NCBI GenBank assembly: GCA_032622095.1 | Contig: CP136066.1 | Span: 52,418,609 to 52,482,608 of the forward strand | Length of the DNA stretch: 64,000 bases | Direction: 5' to 3' | Source: Siphonodentalium dalli | Taxonomy: Eukaryota > Mollusca > Scaphopoda > Gadilida > Siphonodentaliidae | In this document: one piece after another, positions 1-11,674 of the stretch | Layout of the letters: the number at the start of each line of letters is the position of its first letter | Numbering within the stretch: position 1 is the stretch's first letter | The notes under the pieces: generated by a model | The model's database searches: none | Told to the model about the DNA's origin: nothing | Seen by the model: only the letters and a program-made list of their open reading frames with translations | Translations under genes and position numbers: made by a program

Positions 1-1700
1 AACATAGCGTACCGAGTTCACTTCAGTAGTGTAATCACCCCTGGTTAAGTGGTCCTGCTAATTTTCTATGATGCTGGTGGGTCCTGCTGAATTTCAATGA
101 TGCTGCATGGTAGGGCAAATCGATGCTGTTAAGAAAAAGTACCGTTATCTTATTTAAAGTTGTCACACGCGCCGTGTTTTGCTGATGTCATCAATTCGCG
201 GACAATTCAGTATGTGTGGAAAATATTCAAAACATGTGTATTGTGAAATATTTTAATAATGGCTGTGTTGATTGTTGCAAAACCTGTCATAATTGAGACG
301 GTTATCACTGTCGTATCACAGACACTAACGCCACCATTATTAAAATTTAAATATATATATATGTTCATCAATATATCATATCGACCCTGACTATTTGGTC
401 CGGCCGCCAAGTCACACATGCTTGTTTGCGCGTATAGAGTTTTTCTCTCGGTGGATTCCGGTGGTCTAGAGTACCGGTCTGAATAATCCACCATCATAGC
501 GTTAGCACAATAATTATGTTCTTATGGTCTCTTTGTGTTGCTTCAACCACGTTTGTGATGGTGGTATTTCTTTACACCCCGTCAATTAAAGTCATCAACT
601 TAACTTTACCCAATGAACAGCTGAATGTGATTGTTAACTGCTGAACTGGGTTGAACCTCGGTCAAATGGTGTCCCCGTTGGTATATTTACACACTAAGTG
701 TTGTCATCACTAAATCCAGCATTCCGATTGGTCGGCGCCCACGTGGCTAATTGCAGTTATTTCTCGGTGAATGCGCAACGCCTCATAACACCAAGCTCAT
801 AACACCATCGATACGTCATTGGGGTTGGAAAGACGAACGCGTAATGTTTTGGGCGCATTTGGACTCGCGCAGAATTGACTTAATACATCATCGGGTTTCA
901 ATATGAAGAGAAATTGTTCCTATTAACTTTTGCCAAGGGTGCTATTGGGTATTTTGGGCTGATCTTGTCACGATACACTTTTCGATTTAAATACATTTAC
1001 AAAAGTGGCTTTTTCGCTAAATGTATATAAATATAAGGATTAACTGTCATGTGGACTATTTTTATGGAGATGTAACCGTGAGGTAAGTGGTCATAACTTG
1101 TATGTAAAACCCTTCGGGTTTTACACAAGTTATGTCCACTTACCTCACGGTTACATCTCCATAAAAACAGTCCACATGACAGTTAATCCTTATATACACA
1201 ATCGATTACAAGTAATTTGCATAACATACATCCGACTTTCTCTGTTATAATTGTGTTAATCTGCATTCTGGATACTTTGCTGAACTGTAGCCTATGAAAT
1301 GCTGAACTGGATTTTGAACTGCTTAACTTGATGGAGCTTGGCCCAATGGTGTTCCCTTTAGTCCGACAGCCTAACCGCATTTTTTGGCTGATGCGTGATT
1401 TCGCGTCTATATTGTTTTTTTCTTTGTGGATTCCGGTGGTCTAGAGTACCGGTTTGAAGAATCAACCAGCTGCCTGGCTGACAGCTTTGAGGAATTTGAG
1501 AAATTATGTTAAGTCAAAATGGCGGTTAATTGGCCATCCGTGCCAGAAAGAGAACGAGTGCTTCTGGAAATGAAGCACAAAAGCATAGTGCTAGTACAAT
1601 AATTATGTTCTTAGGACCTCTTTGTGTTAGTTCGACCGAGATTGTGATGGTGGTTTCAAATATGGCCAACAAGATGGCGGTTTGAAATCGCGAAAATCTT
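1..1700. repeat. Rearranged dispersed repeat segments
   Basis: No gene is seen. Two stretches share blocks in changed order. GATTCCGGTGGTCTAGAGTA occurs near 453 and again near 1430. A block reading ACAATAATTATGTTCTTA occurs near 507 and 1598. Versions of GCTGAACTGG followed by AATGGTGT(C/T)CCC occur near 640-675 and 1303-1352. A segment near 65-135 (GGTGGGTCCT and following) has a relative near 5528-5580. These look like old copies of one mobile repeat, class unknown. Confidence 0.5.
1031..1195. repeat. Near-perfect fold-back hairpin (MITE-like)
   Basis: Two arms of about 78 bases meet at a centre reading AACCCTTCGGGTT and are almost exact reverse complements. The outer end reads ATATAAGGATTAACTGTCAT. 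Arms this similar imply a young fold-back element or a recent inversion duplication. No open frame of note lies in it. Confidence 0.75.
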
Positions 1701-2240
1701 AGTTTTTACTAAATCCGAACAAAAACCACCAGTAGCAGTATATCGAGTCCGAACGGCCAGACATGGGTATTTGACAAACTGGTAGCTCATTCCAACACAA
1801 ATATAGCCTTCAAATCGGAACCTTGTGTCATTTCGTAAATTGGACGAAGAACATATGGTATAATCATGACAATTATGGGGAATCTGACGCTACCTAAATA
1901 TATCTTTTAAACTATTGGATCATATTACGACATAATTGAAGCCAAATCATAATCTTAGTTGAGTGTAACTAAAATGCTGATCAGCTGCTCATCAGTAGTT
2001 TACATACTAAGATGCTGATCAGCAGATTTCATGAAGTCAGTTATACTCATTTATAACGAAGATAGTCGCTTGTATGTTGTGTAAATGACATATATTCTAT
2101 GGATTATATCTTAATACAGGGAGGGGACACAATGTGACTGACCAGCATGCTCGTTCAGCGGTTTAATACTTTGTCCAGAAATGCATCGGTCAGCAGTTCA
2201 AAGTCCCACCCAGCAGTTCAACAGCTACAGTTCAGCAAAT
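1268..2240. repeat. Inverted repeat pair with TTTGCTGAACTGTAGC motif
   Basis: The segment at about 1268-1335 is a diverged reverse complement of about 2165-2240; both carry TTTGCTGAACTGTAGC (read on opposite strands) and TTGAACTGCT. They bracket about 0.85 kb with no supported gene. This may be one degenerate inverted-repeat element; class unknown. Confidence 0.4.
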
Positions 2241-3584
2241 TTTCCTGGAGTTGATTATAACACGGATATTAGTTAAGTTGTTGTGCACATAACTTGTAAT
2301 CGGTGGGGTATAACGAAATGCATCGATTTTACTAATCAGCAGCTGAATGCCATGGGAGAGGAGAGGAGCCTCACTAAGTTTGGTAATGCTCCGATCCCTG
2401 TAGACCCACACCATTCAAACAACATGTATACCAGAATTGTATAAGATCGTGCCAGTGAGCACATTAATAAGAGGTTCTGCTGGTCAGCTATCGACTCTCA
2501 AAAGGCGAAGTTTCAACACGTTTTTAATTTGTATCAGACTATTAAATAAATCCTTTGATCGTTTCTAATAAAGAGCGTCCATACTAACGTTTCCCAAAAG
2601 CAACAGATACAAAAAACGTTCTCAATTGTAATATCATGATTGTTTCTATTGGTTTCAACGTAGAAAAGGTTAACTATGATTTTGTTGATTTTTGCGATGC
2701 ATGTCCATAGACTGATGATGACTTCAGTTTATTATTATTTTTTCCCCGCATGGTAAGCTGGAAATTAACTTAGGAAAGTTGACTAATCTGATGTCAAATC
2801 CGACCGTTGTTTTTTGACACAGTTGACTAACTGCTGTACCAAGGTACATGTTCATAAACGAACGATGTTAAACGTCCCCTTTTTAAAAAGCCTACAAGGC
2901 GTCTATACGCTTTTGTTTAAATATGTTGAGGTATCAAAAAACAAATAAAGATGTCCGAATATGATTAAACCAATATAGTCATGACGCATTTGTCCATAAT
3001 CAGAAAGAATTTTCGGCGATACCTAAGGTAATGTTATTTACATAAATTATACAAATGAAAAATACGTACACCACGTGTATTCTAATCTGGAATTAAATCA
3101 GTCAAATGTGTACGGGTCATGTGAAAACGCGTATTCAACAATTCGGAGAACTGAGCGATAGTCGCCATTTCATATAGTGGACACCTTTCGCATAATGAAG
3201 TACTACTGATAATAGTTATGAATAGCTATAGTACGTAGTCGTTATATTTTCGCACTGTCCAAGAAAAGTTTTCACAGAATTGATGTCCTCGAGTCTGTTT
3301 GTGAGATAAACTTCTTGCCACTGACAGCAATGTGACAAAGTTCTCTTTGTCGTGATTATTATGTACTTAATTATGTTATTATAAGGTCATAGTCAGTGGT
3401 ATGTTCGATTATTACATGCAAAGCCCGCCTGGCTTCTTGAAAACGTAAGCGTAACTACGGATATGACAAAACAATTGATAGAAATAACACAAATGTTTGT
3501 GATGTAGTACCTTATTGCTAATTATACGACAAGTGTCCACTAACATGATTCGACCAGTTATCACTTTTCTGTGTCATAATACAT
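2241..3584. other. Non-coding stretch, no feature seen
   Basis: AT-rich sequence with only short chance frames. No splice-flanked exon, RNA gene or repeat structure was recognised. Confidence 0.5.
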
Positions 3585-3680
3585 CAGCCTGTTCTCGTGA
3601 AAATGAGCACGTAGCGGACGTATTTTAATGAGCGATTTTATTTACTTCACACTGCATGAAAAGCGGGATTTATAAAATAT

Positions 3681-3863
3681 AAATGTTGCATAAATTTAGG
3701 GCCCTGAAATTATGCATGCATTTATACATATTAAATTCGCCTTTATACCAAAACATAAATCTCTCATTTATATTTTTAAATCTCGCATAAATGTTGCATA
3801 AATGTTGCATACATTTAGGACCCTGAATTTATGCATGCATTTATACATATTAAATTCGCCTTT
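3681..3863. repeat. 64-bp direct repeat, two copies
   Basis: Units 3681-3744 and 3800-3863 differ at only a few positions. Both run from AAATGTTGCATA to AAATTCGCCTTT and contain TTATGCATGCATTTATACAT. The spacing is 119 bases. They lie inside the TIR element at 3585-4940. Confidence 0.8.
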
Positions 3864-4407
3864 CTTCGAACAGTGCCGGAGGTCAGTAAAGCTATTTTGT
3901 CCCCAGCGAACATTTATAGCAATGTGGTAGACATTTGATGTCACTTTAACACTATTGAGTCAAATGACATGCTGACAACGCTTACCCATAAAAGCCCACG
4001 ACTGAAGACCTTTCGCATCAGATATCCGGACAAACCGCCCTACAGATAAACGTGATATAGATGTTATACCTCTATAGACACATGTCGTGTTTCTCACGTA
4101 ATTTGACGTATATGAATTAAAATGATTACAAATAAAGCATATTTGAGTTCAGGAATGGGGAATGGGGGTGTTCACTTCAGATATTCCATGTGCACGCCCC
4201 CCCCCCCCCCATTGGGGCTAAATATTCCAATCAACTTTGCAGAAATTGTCCTAAATTTTCCAAATTTCGGAAATTCTGTAGATTTTCCGACTGAATAATC
4301 CCAAAATTCCAAAACATTTAAACTAGTCACCCACCTAGCAGTCAAATTTGCCAACTAAAACATTAAAATTAGACAAAATTACAGGTATAAATTTAACAAT
4401 TCCTATC

Positions 4408-4795
4408 CATACGAAATACGCCCATGTTGGCATTATATAATCTACCCTGTTTCATTGACATGAATTACCAGACTCACTGCGACCCGCGTCATACAACAGA
4501 ATAACGGTAAAATTATACGATCACTATGGGCTTATTTCAGAATAAACTCCGTCCAATATGAACCTATTTTCACAACATATCCTCATGGAAATAGGATCAT
4601 ATGAGGCATACATATTCACATAAGTTCATATTTGACACTTTTTGCATGAAATAAACCCATAACGAGCGTATACCCGTTATTTAGTTGAATGGCGCGGGCC
4701 GCAGTGAAAACACATTATAAAGAGCGTGGATCTGATAAGTCGTGTCAATGAAAACAGGTAGATTAAATATTGCCAATATGAGCTCATTTCATGTT
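4408..4795. repeat. Large fold-back, inner part of TIR element
   Basis: The left arm (from CATACGAAATACGCCCATGT) and right arm (ending near TGAGCTCATTTCATG) are diverged reverse complements of about 150 bases each. The arms also match about 37400-37560, so this unit is dispersed. No coding capacity. Confidence 0.65.
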
Positions 4796-4974
4796 AGAAT
4801 AAACACTATACGGGCTTAGTTTGAACGCCGCGTTTTACGTCCATGCAGAGCGTATTTGTTCTCTAATACGCTCTACATGAGCATAAAAGGCGACATTAAA
4901 AATAAGCCCGTATTGTTCTTATTTTAACGAGAACAGACTGATCTGCATGAGGATATGATGACAAAATTCATTCT

Positions 4975-5227
4975 CATTAATATTAAATGGTCGCTCAGCA
5001 ACTACACAAAACACTAAACGGACACATCGGGACTCCCCCATACACCGTATTAAAACTCGTGGGCTCTTCCCCATACAACATTCAATTCAATGCAACTTTT
5101 GCCGCTTTCGGGCATGACGATTTTCTATGTTCAGATATACTCAAAACAACAAATCGTGGGGCGAAGAAGAAGACCATCCCGGACGCTTCGCGCCCATCCA
5201 CCCTTCCGTGCATTAATATTAAATGGT
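4975..5227. repeat. 219-bp insert between perfect 17-bp direct repeats
   Basis: CATTAATATTAAATGGT occurs at 4975-4991 and 5211-5227. The 219 bases between have a clearly higher GC content than the surroundings and no poly-A, TIR or tRNA-like boxes that I can see. Part of the insert (TAAACGGACACATCGGG) recurs near 35353, upstream of the recombinase gene. The direct repeats look like a target duplication, so this may be a retroposed or transposed fragment. An 82-codon open frame spans it but resembles nothing I recognise. Confidence 0.5.
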
Positions 5228-5636
5228 TTCGATAACGAAATCGTGCCGGTGGGTTTTCATACGCTGTGAATTAAATCACGCAATAACATTGTGTTCTAAT
5301 GTATGTATATTTAAGACTTAACCCCCGTGATGTGAGACACATATTAATACCGATACGACATGCCGTGTTCGGAATTGGGTTCGTCTGCTGCAACGAGGAG
5401 AATCACAATAATTAATATATACAGTCTGTACGCCGCCAGACCCATCCTGAATGAACAACGCATCTAATGTACATGTATCAGTTCGCAATATGACTTTAAC
5501 AACGTTAGGAAATAGACTATGCTGTTGGTGGGTCCTCTTGATTTAGCTATGTTGTTGGAGGGGCAAAACGGTGCTTTTAGGGATACGGTTGACCATCGCG
5601 ATGGGTATTGCTGTTAAAAAATAACACATCCGTTAA

Positions 5637-6015
5637 CCCTTTACCCAACAGAAGGGCCCTGTGCCAATGCATTCTCTTATATATGCGAGTCGACCATAGG
5701 TCGCCTCACATATATAAGAGAATGCATTGGCTTAACACATTAAAAATTATAAAATTGTTAAAGAATGTAAGAAAAAATGGTAAAAAGTGTTAAAAAAAGA
5801 TTTTTTTAGGCCAATGCATTCTCTTATATATGCGAGGCGACCTATGGTCGACTCGCATATATAAGAGAATGCATTGGCACAGGGCATAACTATAACCATC
5901 ACAATGTGGTCAATGAGCCGGTTCCAATGATATCCATATGTGTATGGTTCTATTGAGACAGGCCGAAGATATTTTAGGCTGTTGAAGCTTTATTTGGCCG
6001 GTTTTGGGTAAAGGG
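5637..6015. mobile_element. piggyBac-like MITE with TTAA target duplication
   Basis: The ends are CCCTTTACCCAA and TTGGGTAAAGGG, a perfect 12-base TIR starting CCC, flanked by TTAA at 5633-5636 and 6016-6019. TTAA duplication plus CCC termini are hallmarks of the piggyBac superfamily. Inside are two hairpins of about 70 bases (about 5661-5729 and 5812-5878), each built on CCAATGCATTCTCTTATATA, which also pair with each other. The 379-base length excludes a transposase. A related, decayed copy lies at 30364-30617. Confidence 0.8.
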
Positions 6016-6022
6016 TTAATGC
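6008..6022. repeat. LINE target-site duplication, left
   Basis: GTAAAGGGTTAATGC, identical to 8863-8877. It spans the right end of the MITE and its TTAA, so the LINE landed after the MITE. Confidence 0.85.
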
Positions 6023-8862
6023 CAGGGCTATACCAGGGCTAACAATATGTTAGATGCTATTAATTGGCAAGAAGAATTAAATACAGTTGAAGATTTAGAC
6101 CATGCTGTCTCCCGATTCTGTAATTTATTCATGTCAGTAATGGAAGAGACAGTCCCCAAATCAACAGTCACGATACGAACAAATGACAAGTTTTGGTTCA
6201 ACTCAGATATAAGAAGGGAGATCAGACGCAGAGATAGATTGAGAAAAATAGCCATATAACGAAATTCAGATGTCCCATGGAGAAATTATAAAGATATCAG
6301 AAATAAAGTAAACAACATGAAGAAATACGCGAAAGCACAATTTCATTCTAAACTTGAAGAACGAGTAAATGAATCCCCATCCCCACGCGACTTTTGGCAA
6401 ACAATAAATTATTTGCTGAACAAAAAGAAATCCACATGCATCCCACCTTTATATAGTCAACACGGAGATGTCACTATTGATGGAAAAACCTATGTGACAG
6501 ATTATCGCGAGAAAGCGAAGTGTTTAAACGAGGCCTTCATTTTAAATTCAAATATCGATGATCGTGGTCACGAAATTCCAACCCTTCTCCGTAGATGCTC
6601 CAAATCGCTATCCAATATTATTTTCACCCGAGATAAGATCATTACTGCAATTAAATCACTCAAAGTTAACAAAGCCCATGGATTTGATGGCATAACCCCA
6701 AAAATGATTCACGCTACTGCTGAATCGATTGTTGTTCCATTAGAAATTATTTTTAAAAAGTCAGTGGAGCTCGGCCAATTCCCATCAGACTGGAAAAAAG
6801 CAAATGTTATCCCCATATTTAAAAAAGATGATCCTGCCGATTGTATAAATTACCGTCCTATTTCCCTCCTTCCGAGCCTCGGCAAAGTGTTTGAAAAAAT
6901 AATTACCCAACATCTTATGTCATTTTTCCAAGATAACAAACTAATGTACCAACATCAATCTGGTTTTATTCCCGGACATAGCACGACCTTCCAATTAACA
7001 GATCTATATCATAACCTCTGTCAGACTCTCGATAATGACTTATACACATGTTCATTTTTTTGCGATATATCAAAGGCATTTGAAAGAGTCTGGCATAGGG
7101 GACTGGTATATAAGCTAGAACAATACGGCATATCCGGTCCGTTATTGAAATGGCTGGAAGATTACCTCAGTAATCGAAAACAACGAGTCTTAATTAACAA
7201 TTCATATTTCAACTTCCAACCCATTCCAGCCGGAGTTCCCCAAGGATCAATACTCGGACCTTTCCTTTTCCTGGTATATATAAATGATCTCCCAGATAAT
7301 TTAAATTCCGAAACAAGAATGTACGCAGATGACACATGTCTCACGTCCAAACACTATGACATAAAGCTGCTAGAAAGAAGTGTAAACCAAGACCTTAATA
7401 AAATATCAGATTGGGCCAACAAATGGCTTGTAAACTTTAATCCAACCAAAACTAAGGCAATATTGTTCTCCCTGACCCCTCGAGAGGTCCATCTAGATTT
7501 AACCTTCCAAAATAAAAGAATTGACATAATTGAGTCGCATAAACACCTTGGTCTCGAAATACAAAGCAATTTAAATTGGAATATCCAAATTGAATCTATA
7601 GTCAAAAAAGTTGTCCCGCGACTATCGATACTCAGAAGATACAAGTACAACCTAGATCGAAGAACACTCGATAAGATATACAAGGCCTATATCTTGCCTC
7701 TCCTAGATTATGCTGACGTAATTTGGGAAAACGCGCCGACATATTTACTAAATAAACTTGACCGGATTCACGTTGATGCCGCTAGAATAGTTACAGGGCT
7801 CACGCGCTCAGTTCCCAATAATGCGGTCCTATGCGAAGCTGGCTGGCCTTCTCTGAACATTCGCAGAGAGAAGCACCAATTACAAACTATGTTCAAAATT
7901 ATAAATAACGAAACTCCATATTATTTATCTCGCTTACTCCCACCACGCTCGGTACAAGTCTCCAGCTATAACATGCGAAATCCGGGCAGATTCCATTCAT
8001 ATTATAGTAGAACTGAACATTTTAAGCAATCATTCTTCCCCTTCGTTGCAACTTCATGGAACAAACTACCCACATATATAACGGATGCTGAAAATCTTCT
8101 AGATTTTAAGGATAACCTAAATATGATAGAGCCCACCAGAAAGCCGCCTAAATATTTTGAATCAGGAAACCGAAAATATAGTATTTTCCACTGTAGGATA
8201 AGAAACTCCTGCAGTGATCTCCGCTTAGATATGTTCGAAAATTATATAGCAGATACCCCAAACTGTAAATGTGGATACGAATATGAAAGTGATATGCACT
8301 TTTTCCTAAATTGCCCCCTACATAATGTACAAAGGTTAGAACTATACCGTAAACTGGACGACCTCAACTTTAAAATTAACAATTACAAGCAATTACTTTG
8401 GGGCAACTCAAGTGAAACTCCATCAAGGAATGAAAAGATGTTCCGCATTGTTCAGGCATATATAGCTGCAACAAAGCGTTTTGAACCGGACAATACTGAT
8501 ACTGAATAAATAATTGTCTGACTACATTAAATCTACGGACCAAACAAATGTAAACATATAGCACATAATACCCTTCAAAACAAAGGCCACTATTTCTCAG
8601 TTTCTATTTCCATGGAGAGAGAGAGAGAGGGGCGGGCAGAACGCTAGTATTATACAAACACAGAACCGGATTATCACACACTCTTTACACAACTTATCTT
8701 CTCTTTTGTAGACCAAATTTGCAACCTTATCATGTATATTTTCTCTGTCATCTTGTTAAATTCATATATATATATATTGTATCTGGGAGCAGGGACATTG
8801 TAAGTTGTTAAAACTTGTACCCCAATCCCGTTGTAATGAATTTACAATAAAATATGTTTAAA
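6023..8862 (+). mobile_element. 5'-truncated CR1/L2-type LINE, copy 1
   Basis: A 2.84-kb retrotransposon insertion bounded by a 15-base target duplication. It begins in the linker between endonuclease and reverse transcriptase, so the 5' UTR and endonuclease are missing, as expected of abortive target-primed reverse transcription. The 3' UTR (8510-8862) has a GGGAGCAGGG...CCCCAATCCC potential stem (8784-8829) and ends AATAAAATATGTTTAAA without a long poly-A. The 3' end matches the LINEs at 20112-21186 and 58627-62612. Confidence 0.9.
6047..8509 (+). pseudogene. LINE reverse transcriptase, one in-frame stop
   Basis: This encodes the reverse transcriptase half of a non-LTR retrotransposon, which would copy element RNA at a nicked target. 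The frame runs from 6047 to 8509 with a single TAA at 6257-6259 in the linker before the reverse transcriptase; downstream it is open for 730 codons from the ATG at 6317. Visible RT blocks in order (counted from 6317): GFDGITPKM (about residue 122), NYRPISLLPSLGKVFEKI, QSGFIPGHSTTFQL, FFCDISKAFERVWH (motif A, catalytic Asp), AGVPQGSILGPFLF (motif B), MYADDT (motif C, catalytic YADD) and HKHLGLEIQSNLNW. The C-terminus has a Cys-x-Cys-x8-His-x4-Cys knuckle (CKCGYEYESDMHFFLNC). The RT core is intact, but the endonuclease is lost with the 5' end. I assign it to the CR1/L2 side of the Jockey superfamily; clade not settled. Confidence 0.9.
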
Positions 8863-8877
8863 GTAAAGGGTTAATGC
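8863..8877. repeat. LINE target-site duplication, right
   Basis: GTAAAGGGTTAATGC, a perfect repeat of 6008-6022. Family A sequence resumes immediately after it (AGAAAGATTATTAAAAT). Confidence 0.85.
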
Positions 8878-9378
8878 AGAAAGATTATTAAAATATAGAG
8901 AGATTTGTTTTCTTATACCAATCATAAATATCGCACAGATAGCATGTTATTGTCAATATTGTATGCTAGTAAGTAAACAAAAACATTCGATACAGTATAG
9001 TGCGTAAAGAGTATGCGATGCGCAAAACAATCAACGCCGGGAATACCCCACTAAGTGTTCTTTGATAAAAATTGACACCATATCGTTTACAACATACTGA
9101 TATGGCGCTCGCGCTATTCCTCACCCATCCAGAGTTCGGTGTTGAATGGGCCACAGTGATTCACTCTCTCAAAAAAATCGCCATGGTGTTGAGTGTTTTG
9201 CTTGTCGCACACTATTTATGAACTGTATATAAACAAATGCTTGGTTCACACAGTGTGTTTTGTGGGTAATATTGCATTCTTACAATCATTATACTTTTCT
9301 ATTAATATATGCTTGAGCAAGTTCATAATTTGGTTACTTTTATTTCTAAAGTATAACTTACAACCAACACCATTCGTG

Positions 9379-10631
9379 CCTTTAAGAACATGTTCCGTTA
9401 ATTTTCGTAATTCGTAATTTAGAAGTATATATTTTAATGCAATGTCATTACCTGCAGGCACTATTCAGATATATACAGATATCTGAAAATACGTTGACAA
9501 TGACTGTAGTTAATGCCAACCGACTCAAATCTATATATTACTATATTGCGATTATTATTGAAATAAACAATATTTATATATATATGTATATTTCCTACAT
9601 ACATGTACGATGGATATATAGTTTTTCCTACATACGATGTGTATATATATAAATTTCCTGCATACGATACTTTTAATCGGATCGTTCAGATTTGTGAAAG
9701 TCCGCGAAAATGACAAATTGAGAAGAACAGCGGTACGTTGTGTTAACCGCATCATTTTACTCCAGTATCATAGTTGATAAATCCCCCCCTGCTCCAATTT
9801 ATTACACGATTCCATAACTGAGTAATTATCGTACGGAATTTAACAAAGTATCACCATTTTCTATACGTATTGGTCACTGCATGTTACAAATAATTAATTA
9901 CTGCGTGCCGTGAAAAATACCACAATACATCGACTTTGACATAATCAGCGCTAATCACAAGACATATGGTCAATTACTAGCCTTCGGCAAAATGCTAAAA
10001 CCTGTTAAAACATTTAAACAATGGAGTCGCGCTTGCGTCATATTATTATCGCAAAAAGCCAATTTATGAATAGTGGCTCGAATTAAGGGTCTATTGTGTG
10101 AAAATATCTAGATTGTATCGAGACAAATAATTCATGGGAATGGATTGTTATCGCGCCATTTTGTAACTTTATAATCTGCTCAATATTGTGCAATGCATTA
10201 TATATATTTATGTCACAAATGATATGCATGGTTGGATATTGATCTATTATAAGAATAGACCCAACACCAACGAAAAAAAAATCAGACAACATCGAGACAA
10301 AATGTTCTGAGAGGTTCCACGAATTTGCATTGCACCAAGCCCTCGTGCTTCATTGCAATGCAGCTATTTTGCTCATGTTTTATATTTTTTTATATATGTA
10401 TGTATGATGGACGGCTTGTGTGTGTGATATACAATAAAGCTAATTCCCCAAGATTTGTGCACTTCTTATAACCTCCATCATATACACGGATAAACTTCAA
10501 CTTCTACTGGACTCGGAATACACGCTCTACTAAACCAGCAACAATATCCACTAGCATAATATCACAAGAAAACTAAGATGCATGCATCAGGTCGGCCGTG
10601 AACTATCTACCATATAATTGTTGTAGCTATC
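9379..10631. other. Non-coding stretch, no feature seen
   Basis: AT-rich sequence with short TATA-type runs near 9570-9650. No exon, RNA gene or clear repeat was recognised. Confidence 0.45.
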
Positions 10632-11495
10632 GATTATACATTTTGGAACACCTGTCTGTATGTATGTGTGTATGCATGAATGCATGTCTGTATGTGTTAT
10701 AGACTCTAACACTGCTCGACTGATCCGACTCGGATTTGGTATTTAACGTGTCAACTTGATCTCGCGCATAGGCATGTTTCTGGACCTTGACCGATCCAAC
10801 TAAATATTTGTGTGTAGGACTACTTCGATCCCGGGAGCAATATGGACGGGTCGAAAGTCACATGGGACCATGTTCTCGAACGTGTTGATATAGGCATGTT
10901 TCTGGACCAATTGAACACTAGTTTGGCCAGACGCTGTATATACTGGGTAGTGTCCAGATGGAGGCGTTCACAAAAAAATCCCTAAATAGTCCGAACGAAG
11001 TCGAGTACATCAGCTAGTTTAATATATATTTTGGACATTTGTCTGTCTGTTTGTCTGTTAGCTATGGCCGGGAAAACTGCCGGACAGATTTGACGAAATT
11101 TGATACCTAGGGGAAATTATTTCCAGGGAGTATTTTGGACGGGTCAAATCTTGATCCCGACCTTACTTTGACATTCAAAAAGATCAATTCAAGGTCAAAT
11201 CTGGTGAAACGGAAGTATTTCAACGAAATTTAATACCTACTGTTACTTTTGTCCCAGGAGTGTTCCTGACCTGATCTTGACATTCAAAATTGTCAATTCA
11301 AGGTCAAATCGGGTAAAGCCGGGCGGATTTCCACGGGTATTTTTGTCGTGACTTTTGTCCGGGGAGTGTTTTGGACGTGTCAAATCGTGACCCGACATGA
11401 CGTTCACCTTTAAAATGGTCAATTCAAGGTTAAATCGCGCAATTCTCCGAAAATCAGAGGGGAACATCCCGGACGAAGTCGGGTCCACCAGCTAC
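10632..11495 (+). mobile_element. Two head-to-tail Helitron-like elements (putative)
   Basis: Two adjacent units (about 10632-11017 and 11018-11495) start with ATTTTGGACA/ATTTTGGAACA followed by TGTCTGT repeats. They end alike: CGAAGTCGAGTACATCAGCTAG-T and CGAAGTCGGGTCCACCAGCTAC-T. A short hairpin (CCCGGACGAAGTCGGG) just before a CTA(G/C) end followed by T resembles non-autonomous Helitron 3' ends. No Rep/helicase is present and the 5' ends are not well defined, so the class is tentative. Confidence 0.4.
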
Positions 11496-11674
11496 TATTA
11501 TATATTTCTAGATTTAGTTACAAACTAAATACCTGTATATTGTACAAAGAAATGTTTGACAAATATATCTGTATCAATATTACCATACGGGTCATTAAAA
11601 TATATACGACGAAACAAATTTTGAAGGGTGCATGTATCAGGTAAATTTTTATATTTCAAATGATGACAGGAATG

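Larger units (their letters stand above)
3585..4940. mobile_element. TIR DNA element with internal hairpins
   Basis: The left end is CAGCCTGTTCTCGTGAAAAT (3585-3604); the right end ATTTTAACGAGAACAGACTG (4921-4940) is its reverse complement at 18 of 20 positions. The interior has no transposase. It holds a 64-base direct repeat (3681-3744, 3800-3863), a large fold-back (4408-4795) and a further hairpin (about 4797-4925). A diverged part-copy lies at about 37300-37680. A non-autonomous DNA transposon is the best reading; the superfamily is unknown, since the flanking AT on both sides is too short to be informative. Confidence 0.65.
5585..9378. repeat. Dispersed repeat family A, copy 1 (interrupted)
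   Basis: 5585-5636 and 8878-9378 align end to end with an uninterrupted relative at about 56990-57575. Shared blocks include GGGTATTGCTGTTAAA, ATTAAAATATAGA(G/C)AG, ATACCAATCATAA, TGCGTAAAGAGT and TATATAAACAAATGCTTGG. A weaker third relative lies near 63420-63700. The gap in copy 1 is filled by a piggyBac-like MITE and a LINE. No coding potential is visible, so the family is probably non-autonomous; class unknown. Confidence 0.65.

Noticed and set aside
4987-5235. 82-codon open frame on the + strand
   Set aside because: It lies almost entirely in the 219-base insert between direct repeats, starts and ends in the repeat itself, and shows no domain.
7354-7683. 109-codon minus-strand frame
   Set aside because: Antisense shadow of the LINE reverse transcriptase.
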